Shown here: one piece after another, positions 1 through 7,810 of the stretch
Layout of the letters: every line of letters starts with the position of its first letter
Position numbering within the stretch: the stretch's first letter is position 1
From: Nocardioides sp. SLBN-35
Lineage (GTDB): Bacteria; Actinomycetota; Actinomycetes; Propionibacteriales; Nocardioidaceae
DNA: 64,000 bases
NCBI RefSeq assembly: GCF_006715725.1
Contig: NZ_VFNU01000001.1
Span: forward strand, 4,836,001-4,900,000
Reading direction: 5' to 3'
Made by a program: the position numbers and the translations under genes
Notes under the pieces: generated by a model
The model's database searches: none
Seen by the model: only the letters and a program-made list of their open reading frames with translations
What the model was told of the DNA's origin: nothing

Positions 1-173
1 AGGGGCTTGGTGCGCCCGTTGGCCTGCAGGCCGGTGACGGTGAGGCCGTCGCCGGAGGCGGCCGGTGCTGCCACGGCGGGCGCGGTCCAGGCGAAGGGTC
101 CCCCCGTCAGCATGCCGAGGGTGAGAGTGGCTGCCGCGACCGTCGAGGTCAGGAGCCGGCGGCGTTGGGTCAT
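1..173 (-). CDS. Secreted protein, 5' end only; probable alpha-L-rhamnosidase (GH78)
   Basis: Only the first 57 codons lie in the window. The protein begins MTQRRRLLTSTVAAATL, a Tat- or Sec-like signal peptide with a basic n-region, a hydrophobic core and an Ala-rich cleavage region near residue 35. The mature start reads LTVTGLQANGRTKPL, which resembles the first beta-strand of bacterial GH78 rhamnosidases (family knowledge). A strong AGGAGG ribosome site lies just upstream of the ATG. An upstream palindrome matches the operator of the rhamnose transport operon, supporting a role in releasing rhamnose from polysaccharide or glycosides outside the cell. The catalytic domain is not visible, so another secreted glycosidase is possible. 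Confidence 0.6.
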   Translation of the reverse strand, partial: MTQRRRLLTSTVAAATLTLGMLTGGPFAWTAPAVAAPAASGDGLTVTGLQANGRTKP

Positions 174-188
174 GGGGGGTCCTCCTGG

Positions 189-237
189 TTGAAACGTTGC
201 AATCCGCAACCTAGGAGGGATGTGACCGTCGCCACAA
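189..237 (-). promoter_or_regulatory. Promoter and LacI-type operator of the secreted rhamnosidase gene
   Basis: Read on the minus strand, TTGTGG (232-237) and TAGGTT (209-214) are 17 bases apart and fit -35 and -10 hexamers. Just downstream lies the near-perfect palindrome TTGAAACGTTGCAA (plus strand, 189-202), typical of LacI-family operators. It resembles the palindromes at 10396 and 10474 around the LacI-type gene. A repressor bound here would block transcript start or early elongation. Confidence 0.6.
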
Positions 238-286
238 GGTGCCTGTCCTGATCCGGACGGACCGATTCCGACCTTGCCGGGGGCGT

Positions 287-517
287 TCAGATCAGGCCGA
301 GCCGCACCGCCAGCACGACTGCCTCGATCGACGAGTCGACGCCGAGGTCGTCCGCGATCGTCCGGATCCGCCGGCGCACGGTCCGGTCGGACATGCCCAT
401 CCTGCGGCCGATGGCGTCGCTGGTCTGCCCGCGGGCGAGCAGGCTCAGGATCTCGAGGTCGAGGCGCGTGGGCGCCCACTCCTCGTCCGCGCAGACTGCC
501 CGCCGCACCGCGACCAC
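287..517 (-). CDS. Small LuxR-type HTH protein coupled to rhaB
   Basis: This 76-aa protein is almost only a GerE/LuxR-type helix-turn-helix: LEILSLLARGQTSDAIGRRM followed by the recognition helix SDRTVRRRIRTI. It lacks a receiver or sensor domain. The GTG start lies one base after the rhaB stop codon, so translation is probably coupled to rhaB. The final LAVRLGLI is typical of the last helix of this fold. It is the last gene of the rhamnose operon and may be a DNA-binding regulator that accumulates only when the operon is on. Its target cannot be read from the sequence. Its small size and the lack of a separate ribosome site are reasons for caution. Confidence 0.6.
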   Translation of the reverse strand: MVAVRRAVCADEEWAPTRLDLEILSLLARGQTSDAIGRRMGMSDRTVRRRIRTIADDLGVDSSIEAVVLAVRLGLI

Positions 518-518
518 A

Positions 519-2030
519 TCACCCGACTCGGCGCTCGGCCGCCGCCCAGTCGAGTCCGGTGCGGGGCTCGAACCGCCGCACGTCGTACGAGCGCCGGACG
601 AGGTCGCGCATCGCCGGCAGGTCCGGCAGGTCGGCGCCGAGCGCCCGGCCCTGGACCAGGACGTTGCCGAGCGCTGCCGCCTCCACCGGTCCGGCCAGGA
701 CCGGCAGGCCGCACGCGTCGGCGGTGAGCTGGCACAGCACCTCGTTCTGGGACCCGCCACCCACCACGTGGACGACCTCGGGCGAGGTGCCCGCGATGGC
801 TGCGGCCGCGCGAACGTGGCGCCGGTAGGCGACGGCGAGGCTGTCGACGATGGTGCGGGTGATGGCGACCGGCGAGTGCGGGACGACCTCGCCGGCCTCT
901 GCGGCCAGCGCGGCGATCCGCTCGGGCATCGGGTCGGCGGCGGTGCTCGGGAACAGCAGCCGCGGGTCGTTGATGTCGACGACCGTGCGCAACGGCTCGA
1001 ACTCCGCGGCGGCCGCGATCAGCGAGCGCAGGTCGACGTCGTGGTAGCGCCGCTCGGACCAGGAGCGCAGCGACTCCGAGAGGACCCACAGGCCCATCAC
1101 GTTCTTGAGGAGGCGGATGGTCCCGTCGACGCCGACCTCGTTGGTGAAGTCGGCTCGGCGTGCCTCGTCGGTCAGCACCGGACGGTCGAGCTCGAGGCCG
1201 ACGAGCGACCAGGTGCCCGAGGAGATGTAGGCGAAGTCCTTCACCTGGGCGGGAACGCCCACCACGGCGGATGCGGTGTCGTGCGATCCGACGGCGACCA
1301 CGGGCACGTCGGGGGCGACTCCCAGCTCGGCGGCGACGTCGGGCAGCAGCGGCCCCAGCAGGGAGCCCGGGTCGCGCAGGGGCGGGAGGATGCCCCACGG
1401 CAGCCCGAGCTCCCGGCACAGGTCGACCGCCCAGGTTCCCGAGCGGACGTCGTACAGCTGCGTGGTCGAGGCGTTGGTGCGCTCCGCGCCGAGCGCGCCG
1501 GTCAGCCAGTACCCGAGCAGGTCGGGCAGCAGCAGCACGGTCTCGGCCGACTCGAGCGCGGCGGTGCCGCGGGCGGCGACGAGCTGGTAGAGCGTGTTGA
1601 ACGGGAGCTGCTGGATGCCGGTGATGCCGTAGAGCGTCGAGGCACCGACCTCCGCGACGACCTTGTCGGCGATCCCGTCGACGCGGGCGTCACGGTGGCT
1701 GAAGACCTGGCCGAGCAGCTGGCCGTCGCGGTCGAGCAGGCCGTGGTCGATCGCCCAAGAGTCGATGCCGATGCCGTGCAACGGTCCGGTCCGGGCCACC
1801 TCGCCGATGCCCTTGAGCACCTCGCGGTGGATGCCGAGGACGTCCCAGAACAGCGAGCCGCGCACCCGCACCGCTGCGTTGGGGAAGCGATGCATCTCGT
1901 TGATCTCGACGCGGTCGCCACTGATCCGGCCGGACATCACCCGGCCGGACGTCGCGCCGAGGTCGACTGCGGCGACCCGGACCGATTTCGAGGCTCGCTG
2001 CGCTCGCACCTCAGTCACCGAGTCCTTCAA
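519..2030 (-). CDS. rhaB: Rhamnulokinase
   Basis: A 503-aa FGGY-family sugar kinase that phosphorylates L-rhamnulose with ATP to rhamnulose-1-phosphate in the cytoplasm. The N-terminal phosphate-1 motif AAVDLGATSGR, the segment GIDSWAIDHGLLD, and the later SHDTASAVVGVPA and YISSGTWSLVGLE are typical of RhaB. The only start that reaches the preceding stop is TTG, overlapping it as TTGA. Residues of about 5-17 are encoded by a REP-like palindrome (1985-2021), so the N-terminus is extended by repeat-derived codons; two in-frame GTGs inside the repeat are alternative starts. It lies between rhaEW and a small HTH gene. The family assignment is firm, but the exact start is not. Confidence 0.93.
   Translation of the reverse strand: MKDSVTEVRAQRASKSVRVAAVDLGATSGRVMSGRISGDRVEINEMHRFPNAAVRVRGSLFWDVLGIHREVLKGIGEVARTGPLHGIGIDSWAIDHGLLDRDGQLLGQVFSHRDARVDGIADKVVAEVGASTLYGITGIQQLPFNTLYQLVAARGTAALESAETVLLLPDLLGYWLTGALGAERTNASTTQLYDVRSGTWAVDLCRELGLPWGILPPLRDPGSLLGPLLPDVAAELGVAPDVPVVAVGSHDTASAVVGVPAQVKDFAYISSGTWSLVGLELDRPVLTDEARRADFTNEVGVDGTIRLLKNVMGLWVLSESLRSWSERRYHDVDLRSLIAAAAEFEPLRTVVDINDPRLLFPSTAADPMPERIAALAAEAGEVVPHSPVAITRTIVDSLAVAYRRHVRAAAAIAGTSPEVVHVVGGGSQNEVLCQLTADACGLPVLAGPVEAAALGNVLVQGRALGADLPDLPAMRDLVRRSYDVRRFEPRTGLDWAAAERRVG
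1985..2021. repeat. REP-like palindrome inside the 5' end of rhaB
   Basis: The sequence TTTCGAGGCTCGCTGCGCTCG followed by CACCTCAGTCACCGA matches the repeat at 4077-4120, and its flanks resemble those of the 35208 array. It contains a hairpin (GAGGCTCGCTGCG / CGCTCGCACCTC). It overlaps the first codons of rhaB and is therefore translated. Confidence 0.7.
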
Positions 2031-4060
2031 CGAAGGAACGCTGCGGCCACCCCGGCATCGACCGGGATGTGCAGGCCGGTGGTGTGGGACAGCTCGTCGG
2101 TGCAGAGCACGAAGACGGCGTTGGCGATGTTCTCCGGCAGTACCTCGCGCTTGAGGATGGTGCGCTGGGCGTAGAACTTGCCCAGGTCCTTCTCCTCGAC
2201 GCCGTAGACCGCGGCCCGGTTGGCGCCCCAGCCGCTGGCGAAGATGCCGGAGCCCTGGACGACTCCGTCGGGGTTCACGCCGTTGACCTTGATGCCGTGC
2301 TCACCCAGCTCGGCGGCCAGCAGCCGGACCTGGTGGGCCTGGTCGGCCTTCGCGGCGCCGTACGCGACGTTGTTGGGGCCGGCGAAGATCGAGTTCTTGC
2401 TGGAGATGTAGACGACGTCGCCGCCCATCTGCTGCTCGATCATCACCTTCGCGGTCGCCTTGGCGACGAGGAACGAGCCCTTGGCCATCACGTCGTGCTG
2501 GAGGTCCCAGTCCTTCTCGGTGGTCTCGAGCAGCGAGCGGGAGAGGGACAGGCCGGCGTTGTTGACGACCAGGTCGACCCCGCCGAAGGCCAGCACGGCC
2601 GCGTCGACGGCGGCCCGCACGGCGGCCTCGCTGCTCACGTCCACCTGGACGCCGACGGCGACGTCGGGTCCGCCCAGCTCGGCGGCGGTCTCCTGCGCCT
2701 TCTCGAGGCTGAGGTCGGCGATCACCACACAGGCGCCCTCGGCGGCGAGCTTGGCCGCAGTCGCCTTGCCGATCCCGGAGGCGGAGCCGGTGACGAGCGC
2801 GACCCGGGTGGCGAGCGGCTTGGGCTTCGGCATCCGCTGGAGCTTGGCCTCCTCGAGCGCCCAGTACTCGATGCGGAACTTCTCCGCCTCGTCGATCGGG
2901 GCGTACGTCGACAGGCCCTCGGCGCCGCGCATCACGTTGATCGCGTTGACGTAGAACTCCCCCGCCACGCGGGCGGTCTGCTTGTCCTTGCCGAAGCTGA
3001 ACATGCCCACTCCGGGGACCAGCACGATCAGCGGGTCCTTGCCGCGGATGGCCGGCGAGTCGGCGACGGCGTTGCGGTCGTAGTAGCCCTGGTAGTCCTC
3101 GCGGTAGGCCGCGGCGAGCTCGTGCAGCCGAGCGATGCTGTCCTCGACCGACGCGGTCGGGGGCAGGTCGAGCACCAGCGGCTTGACCTTGGTGCGCAGG
3201 AAGTGGTCGGGGCACGAGGTGCCGAGGGCGGCCAGGCGCGGGTGCTCGGCGGCCGCCAGGAAGTCGAGGACCACGTCGGCGTCGGTGAAGTGGCCGACCA
3301 TCGGGCGGTCCGCGCTGGCGATGCCGCGGATCGTCGGTGCCAGGGCGGCGGCCCGGGCCCGGCGCTCGGCGTCGGGCAGGGCGGCGTAGCCGTCGAGGGC
3401 AGGGCCGAACGGCTCGGCCTTCGAGTGCTCGGCGATGTAGGCAGCCGCGGTGTCGATGATCCACAGCGAGTTGGTCTCGGCCTCCTCGCTGGTGTCGCCC
3501 CACGCGGTGATGCCGTGGCCGCCGAGGATGCAGCCGACCGCCTGCGGGTTCTTCTCCTTGATCTCGGCGATGTCGAGGCCGAGCTGGAAGCCGGGACGGC
3601 GCCACGGGACCCAGACGACCCGGTCGCCGAAGATCGTGGTGGTCAGGTCCGGGCCGTCGGCGGCGGTCGCGATCGCGATACCGGAGTCGGGGTGCAGGTG
3701 GTCGACGTGCGCGGCGTCGACCAGGCCGTGCATGGCGGTGTCGATCGACGGCGCGGCGCCGCCCTTGCCGTGCAGGCAGTAGTCGAACGCGGCGACCATC
3801 TCGTCCTCGCGCTCGATGCCCGGATAGACGTCGACCAGGCTGCGCATCCGGTCCAGGCGGAGCACGGCCAGACCCGTCTCCTTGAGGGTGCCGAGGTCGC
3901 CGCCGGATCCCTTGACCCAGAGCAGCTCCACGGGTTCACCGGTGACCGGGTCGGTCTCGGTGCCCTTGGCCGAGGTGTTGCCACCCGCGTAGTTGGTGTT
4001 CTTGGGGTCGGCGCCGAGGCGGTTGGAGCGCGCGATCAACGCGGCTGCTGCGGGGTTCAT
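2027..4060 (-). CDS. rhaEW: Bifunctional rhamnulose-1-phosphate aldolase / L-lactaldehyde dehydrogenase
   Basis: A 677-aa fusion. The N-terminal half is a class II aldolase of the AraD/FucA fold with metal-binding histidines in HVDHLHPDS and GGHGITAWGD. It cleaves rhamnulose-1-phosphate to dihydroxyacetone phosphate and L-lactaldehyde. The C-terminal part, from about residue 415, is a short-chain dehydrogenase with the NAD motif TGSASGIG, NNAG, and the active-site YGAAK. It is expected to oxidise lactaldehyde to lactate. The fusion is known in Bacillus and many actinobacteria as RhaEW. It lies between rhaI and rhaB, with a REP palindrome in the gap to rhaI. The length is normal for the family. 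Confidence 0.93.
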   Translation of the reverse strand: MNPAAAALIARSNRLGADPKNTNYAGGNTSAKGTETDPVTGEPVELLWVKGSGGDLGTLKETGLAVLRLDRMRSLVDVYPGIEREDEMVAAFDYCLHGKGGAAPSIDTAMHGLVDAAHVDHLHPDSGIAIATAADGPDLTTTIFGDRVVWVPWRRPGFQLGLDIAEIKEKNPQAVGCILGGHGITAWGDTSEEAETNSLWIIDTAAAYIAEHSKAEPFGPALDGYAALPDAERRARAAALAPTIRGIASADRPMVGHFTDADVVLDFLAAAEHPRLAALGTSCPDHFLRTKVKPLVLDLPPTASVEDSIARLHELAAAYREDYQGYYDRNAVADSPAIRGKDPLIVLVPGVGMFSFGKDKQTARVAGEFYVNAINVMRGAEGLSTYAPIDEAEKFRIEYWALEEAKLQRMPKPKPLATRVALVTGSASGIGKATAAKLAAEGACVVIADLSLEKAQETAAELGGPDVAVGVQVDVSSEAAVRAAVDAAVLAFGGVDLVVNNAGLSLSRSLLETTEKDWDLQHDVMAKGSFLVAKATAKVMIEQQMGGDVVYISSKNSIFAGPNNVAYGAAKADQAHQVRLLAAELGEHGIKVNGVNPDGVVQGSGIFASGWGANRAAVYGVEEKDLGKFYAQRTILKREVLPENIANAVFVLCTDELSHTTGLHIPVDAGVAAAFLR

Positions 4061-4076
4061 TCCTTGTCCTTTGACT

Positions 4077-4120
4077 CGGTGGTTGAGGTGCGAGGAGCGC
4101 TAGCGACGAGCCTCGAAACC
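4077..4120. repeat. REP palindrome between rhaI and rhaEW
   Basis: A complete 44-bp element, bounded by CGGTGG and GAAACC, fills the 61-bp gap between two operon genes. Its inner hairpin is GTGCGAGGAGCGC / GCGACGAGCC-like. It ends right at the rhaI stop codon. In mRNA it would form a stem that could protect the upstream rhaI message or tune rhaEW expression. Confidence 0.75.
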
Positions 4121-4121
4121 C

Positions 4122-5300
4122 TCAGTTCCACGAAAGCTGGGTGCCGCCGACGCGGGCGGCCTCGATCTCGGCCTGGTAGCCGGACTCGGCGTACGCGCGC
4201 ATCGGGTCGGCCGGCAGGCCGCGCTCCTCGCGCCACGCGGCCAGGTCGGCGCGGACGTCGGTGTAGAAGGCGTCCATCAGCACGCCGTTGGCGCCGAGCA
4301 CGTCGCCGGCCGACTGCGCGGCGTCGAGCGCGGCCCGGTCGACGAGCAGCGCGCGGGCGGTCATCTCCTGCACGTTGAGCACCGAGCGGATCTGGCCGGG
4401 GATCTTGTCCTCGACGTTGTGGCACTGGTCGAGCATGAACGCCACGTCGCTGCGCCCGTCGGGGTTGGCCGGGCCGTAGCCGCCGCCGCGGATCACCTCG
4501 AAGATGATCCGGAACAGCTGGAACGGGTCGGCCGCTCCGACGATCAGGTCGTCGTCGGCGTAGAAGCGCGAGTTGAAGTCGAAGGAGCCCAGCTTCCCGA
4601 GACGCAGCAGCTGCATCACGATGAACTCGATGTTGGTGCCCGGCGCGTGGTGGCCGGTGTCGAGACAGACCACGGCCCGCTCTCCGAGGGCGCTGACCTG
4701 GGCGTACGACGTGCCCCAGTCGGGGACGTCGGTGTGGTAGAACGCCGGCTCGAAGAACTTGTACTCCAGCACCAGTCGCTGCTCGGCGCCGATCCGGTCG
4801 TAGATCGCGGCGAGCGACTCGGCGAGACGGTCCTGCCGGCCGCGCAGGTCGGCCTGGCCGGGGTAGTTGCTGCCGTCGGCGAGCCAGATCTTCAGGTCGC
4901 GGGAACCGGTCGCGTTCATCACGTCGATGCACTCGAAGTGGTGGTCGATCGCCTTCTGGCGGACCTTCGGGTCGACGTGGGCGAGGGAGCCGAGCTTGTA
5001 GTCGTCGTCCTGGAAGGTGTTGGAGTTGATGGTGCCGAGCTCGACGCCCTGCTCCGCGGCGTAGGCGCGCAGCGCGGTGTAGTCGTCGACCTTGTCCCAC
5101 GGGATGTGGAGGGCGACCTTCGGCGCGAGGCCGGTGAGGCGGTGCACGGTGGCGGCGTCGGCGATCTTCTCCTCGACCGAGCGCGGGGTGCCCGCGCTGC
5201 CGAAGACCTTGAAACGGGTGCCGGAGTTGCCGAACGCCCAGGAGGGGAGCTCGATGGCCTGGCCTTCGAGCTGAGCCGCGATGGCGGCGAAGTCGGTCAT
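4122..5300 (-). CDS. rhaI: L-rhamnose isomerase (Pseudomonas/RhaI type)
   Basis: A 392-aa TIM-barrel isomerase converting L-rhamnose to L-rhamnulose in the cytoplasm. Metal-site and substrate-site segments are visible: LDTGHHAPGTNIEF, DFNSRFYADDDL and FMLDQCHNVEDK. The early INSNTFQDDDYKLGSL is also typical of the Pseudomonas stutzeri-type enzyme, which differs from E. coli RhaA. The ATG overlaps the rhaM stop by 4 bases (ATGA), so the two are coupled. A REP palindrome follows immediately after the stop. Confidence 0.93.
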   Translation of the reverse strand: MTDFAAIAAQLEGQAIELPSWAFGNSGTRFKVFGSAGTPRSVEEKIADAATVHRLTGLAPKVALHIPWDKVDDYTALRAYAAEQGVELGTINSNTFQDDDYKLGSLAHVDPKVRQKAIDHHFECIDVMNATGSRDLKIWLADGSNYPGQADLRGRQDRLAESLAAIYDRIGAEQRLVLEYKFFEPAFYHTDVPDWGTSYAQVSALGERAVVCLDTGHHAPGTNIEFIVMQLLRLGKLGSFDFNSRFYADDDLIVGAADPFQLFRIIFEVIRGGGYGPANPDGRSDVAFMLDQCHNVEDKIPGQIRSVLNVQEMTARALLVDRAALDAAQSAGDVLGANGVLMDAFYTDVRADLAAWREERGLPADPMRAYAESGYQAEIEAARVGGTQLSWN

Positions 5301-5653
5301 GAGTGGTGGCTTTCTGCGCGTGCCGTGGTGAGCTGGTCGTCGAGGTTGAAGACCTCGTGGAGAGCGACATTGCCTTCGTCGGGCGTGCCCTCGAGCTGGG
5401 TGAAGAACGGTGCCATGTCGGCCTGCCAGCGGGCGTTGACCTCGGTGGCGGCCATGGCGGCCTGAGCTGCGGCGAGGTCGTCGGACTCGACGTACCCGAT
5501 CAGCAGCCCGTCGTCCCGCAGGAACAAGGAGTAGCTGCGCCAGCCGGTCTCCTCGAGCGCGGCGAGCATGTCGGGCCAGACGGCACGGTGACGCTCGACG
5601 TACTCGTCCATCCGGTCGGGACGGACCTGGAGGCTGAAGCAGTAGCGGGGCAT
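5297..5653 (-). CDS. rhaM: L-rhamnose mutarotase
   Basis: A 118-aa ferredoxin-like-fold protein of the RhaM/RhaU family, which interconverts alpha- and beta-L-rhamnopyranose so the isomerase receives the right anomer. The N-terminus MPRYCFSLQVRPDRMDEY, the following HRAVWPDM with the conserved histidine, and SYSLFLRDDGLLIGYVE are family hallmarks. The ATG has a GGGAGAGGG ribosome site upstream. It lies 34 bases after rhaS and overlaps rhaI by 4. The last 15 residues are a poorly conserved tail. Confidence 0.92.
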   Translation of the reverse strand: MPRYCFSLQVRPDRMDEYVERHRAVWPDMLAALEETGWRSYSLFLRDDGLLIGYVESDDLAAAQAAMAATEVNARWQADMAPFFTQLEGTPDEGNVALHEVFNLDDQLTTARAESHHS

Positions 5654-5687
5654 GGTGGACCCTCTCCCTGTTCCTGCGGTGGCGGGA

Positions 5688-6713
5688 TCAGAAGTGGAAC
5701 TGGTCGATGTTGTCGGCGTTGAAGCGGAACGGGTCGCCGAGCAGCACGGTGGCGTCCTCACCGACCGTGAACTCGCCGAGGTCGCCGGCCTTGAAGGTGT
5801 CGCCCTCCTTACCGGTGATGTCGCCGTCGGCGAGCGCCTTGCCGGCGTACGCCGAGAGGTAGCCGAGCTCCTCCGGGTTCCACAGCGCGAACTCCTTGAC
5901 GGTGCCGTCCTTGACGTAGTCACGCATCTGGTCGGGGGTGCCGAGGCCCGTGAGCGCGACCTTGCCCTTGGCGTCGGAGGTCGACAGGTAGCGGGCCGCG
6001 GCCGAGATGCCGACGGTGGTCGGCGAGATGATGCCCTTGAGGTTCGGGTGGTCGGCCAGCAGCGCCGCGGTCTTGTCGAACGAGGTCTGGTCGTCGTCGT
6101 CGCCGTAGACGGTGTCGACGAGCTTGATGTTCGGGTGGTCGGCCTCGAGGTCGGACTTGATGAGGTCGATCCAGGCGTTCTGGTTGGTGGCGTTCGCCGC
6201 CGCCGACAGGATGGCGATCTCTCCGCTGTCACCGATCTGCTCGGCGATCATGTCGACCTGGACCTTCGCGATGCCCTCGGCGGTGGCCTGGTTGATGAAC
6301 AGGTCGCGGCACTCGGGGTCGGTGTCGGAGTCGAAGGTGACGACCTTCGTCCCGGCGTCGCGGGCGGCGTTGAGGGAGTCGCACAGCGCGGTCGGGTCGT
6401 TGGCCGAGATGATCAGGGCGTTCACGCCCTGGGCGGCGGCGGTGTCGATGTAGGAGACCTGCGCGTCGGGGCCGGCGGTGTCGGGACCCACCTCGGCGTA
6501 CTTGCCGCCGAACTCCTTCACAGCCTTCTCGCCGCCGGCGTCGCTGGTCTCGAAGTACGGGTTTCCGAGGTTCTTCGGCAAGAAGGTGACCGTGGTGGCG
6601 TCACCGCCGCCGTTCGAGCCGCCCTCGTCGTCGCTGCCGCATGCGGCCAGGCCCAGGGTGGCGACCAGCGCCAGCGCTGCACCGGCAGCGAACCGCTTGG
6701 AGTGGATCCTCAT
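5688..6713 (-). CDS. rhaS: Rhamnose ABC transporter, substrate-binding lipoprotein
   Basis: A 341-aa periplasmic-binding protein type 1 anchored as a lipoprotein: basic n-region MRIHSKRF, hydrophobic core and lipobox LAAC with the lipidated Cys near residue 25. A Ser/Gly-rich linker follows. The body contains NPYFETSDAGGEKAVKEFG, ALIISANDP and TGLGTPDQMRDYVKDG, as in RhaS-type sugar-binding proteins. Its ATG overlaps the rhaQ stop (ATGA). It is the last transporter gene before the catabolic enzymes, and it captures L-rhamnose outside the membrane. The symbol follows the Rhizobium rhaSTPQ system and is not the E. coli activator RhaS. Confidence 0.9.
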   Translation of the reverse strand: MRIHSKRFAAGAALALVATLGLAACGSDDEGGSNGGGDATTVTFLPKNLGNPYFETSDAGGEKAVKEFGGKYAEVGPDTAGPDAQVSYIDTAAAQGVNALIISANDPTALCDSLNAARDAGTKVVTFDSDTDPECRDLFINQATAEGIAKVQVDMIAEQIGDSGEIAILSAAANATNQNAWIDLIKSDLEADHPNIKLVDTVYGDDDDQTSFDKTAALLADHPNLKGIISPTTVGISAAARYLSTSDAKGKVALTGLGTPDQMRDYVKDGTVKEFALWNPEELGYLSAYAGKALADGDITGKEGDTFKAGDLGEFTVGEDATVLLGDPFRFNADNIDQFHF

Positions 6714-7810
6714 TGAGCTACCTTTCGGGTGTGGTCGCCGGTGTCCGGCGTCTTCGTGGTGACCTCGGGAGTCACCGCCCGCCGCGGGAGCAGAGCCCGG
6801 ATCCGCGGCAGGAAGTTGGAGGCGATCACCGAGCCCACGAGCAGCAGGCCGATGATGATCTGGATGACCTCGGAGCCCTGGCCGTCGAGCTGGAGCGCCG
6901 AGTTGAGGACGGCGATGAGGAGCACGCCGGCGATCACGCCGTGCAGGGCCCCGCGGCCGCCGAAGATGGAGACGCCGCCGAGCAGTACGCCCGCGATCAC
7001 CTTGAGCTCGAAGCCGGAGCCGGTGTCGGTCGCGACCGAGTTGGACTTCAGGGCGACGTAGACCCCGGCGAGCGCGGCGACCGCGCCGCTGAGCGTGAAC
7101 AGGATCAGCTTGGTGCGCGCGACGTCGACCCCGGAGAAGCGGGCTGCCTCGTCGCTCAGGCCGACCTCGAAGACGCTGCGTCCGAAGCTGGTGAAGTGGA
7201 GCAGGAGCCCGAACAGCACGGCCAGCACGACGATGACGAGCACGACGTTGGGGTACTGGGTGTCGCCGATGCGGTCGGTGGGCCAGCTGCGCAGCTCGCC
7301 GGGGAAGCCGGAGACGCGCTTGTCCTGGATCAGCCCCTCGGCCAGGCCACGGTAGAGCGCCAGGCTGCCGATGGTGACCGCGAGCGACGGCAGCCCGACG
7401 TACGCGACGAAGAAGCCGTTGAGCGCGCCGAGGAGGGCACCGACGCCGATCGCGACCAGCGCGGCGACGGGCACCGAGAGATCGTGCTCGACGACCAGGA
7501 CGCCGGTGACCGCGGCGCTCGCGCCGAGGGTGCTCGCCACGGAGAGGTCGATCTCGCCGGTGATGATGATCAGCGTCATCGGCAGCGCCATCAGCAAGAT
7601 GGGCGCGTACTCCTTGAGCAGGTTGTAGACGGTGAGCGGACCGTCGAAGTACTGCACGTTGCCGAGCGCGTAGAGGAACACCACGACCAGGGCCACGATG
7701 ACCGCGGCCTCGCGGTTGAGCAGCAGCCGGGCGAGCAGGCCGCGCGAGTACGCCGGATAGGTGCGGGTCGCCCGCTCCGCCTGCGGCGCGTCGGGAGTCA
7801 GGGTGGTCAT
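6710..7810 (-). CDS. rhaQ: Rhamnose ABC transporter permease 2
   Basis: A 366-aa membrane protein of the RbsC/XylH permease family (BPD_transp_2) with about nine or ten hydrophobic helices. Typical segments are MTLIIITGEIDLSVASTLG and GVLLGGVSIFGGRGALHGV. The start MTTLTPDAPQ overlaps the rhaP stop by 4 bases; translation upstream of it in this frame is not protein-like. It pairs with RhaP to form the channel energised by RhaT. Assigning P versus Q follows only gene order in Rhizobium. Confidence 0.88.
   Translation of the reverse strand: MTTLTPDAPQAERATRTYPAYSRGLLARLLLNREAAVIVALVVVFLYALGNVQYFDGPLTVYNLLKEYAPILLMALPMTLIIITGEIDLSVASTLGASAAVTGVLVVEHDLSVPVAALVAIGVGALLGALNGFFVAYVGLPSLAVTIGSLALYRGLAEGLIQDKRVSGFPGELRSWPTDRIGDTQYPNVVLVIVVLAVLFGLLLHFTSFGRSVFEVGLSDEAARFSGVDVARTKLILFTLSGAVAALAGVYVALKSNSVATDTGSGFELKVIAGVLLGGVSIFGGRGALHGVIAGVLLIAVLNSALQLDGQGSEVIQIIIGLLLVGSVIASNFLPRIRALLPRRAVTPEVTTKTPDTGDHTRKVAQ

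Noticed and set aside
393..2174. 593-codon plus-strand frame opposite rhaB
   Set aside because: Shadow of rhaB in a high-GC genome; composition is Gly/Asp/Arg-rich with no domain, and rhaB is certain.
2069..4378. 769-codon plus-strand frame opposite rhaEW
   Set aside because: Antisense shadow with no recognisable protein features; rhaEW motifs are intact on the other strand.
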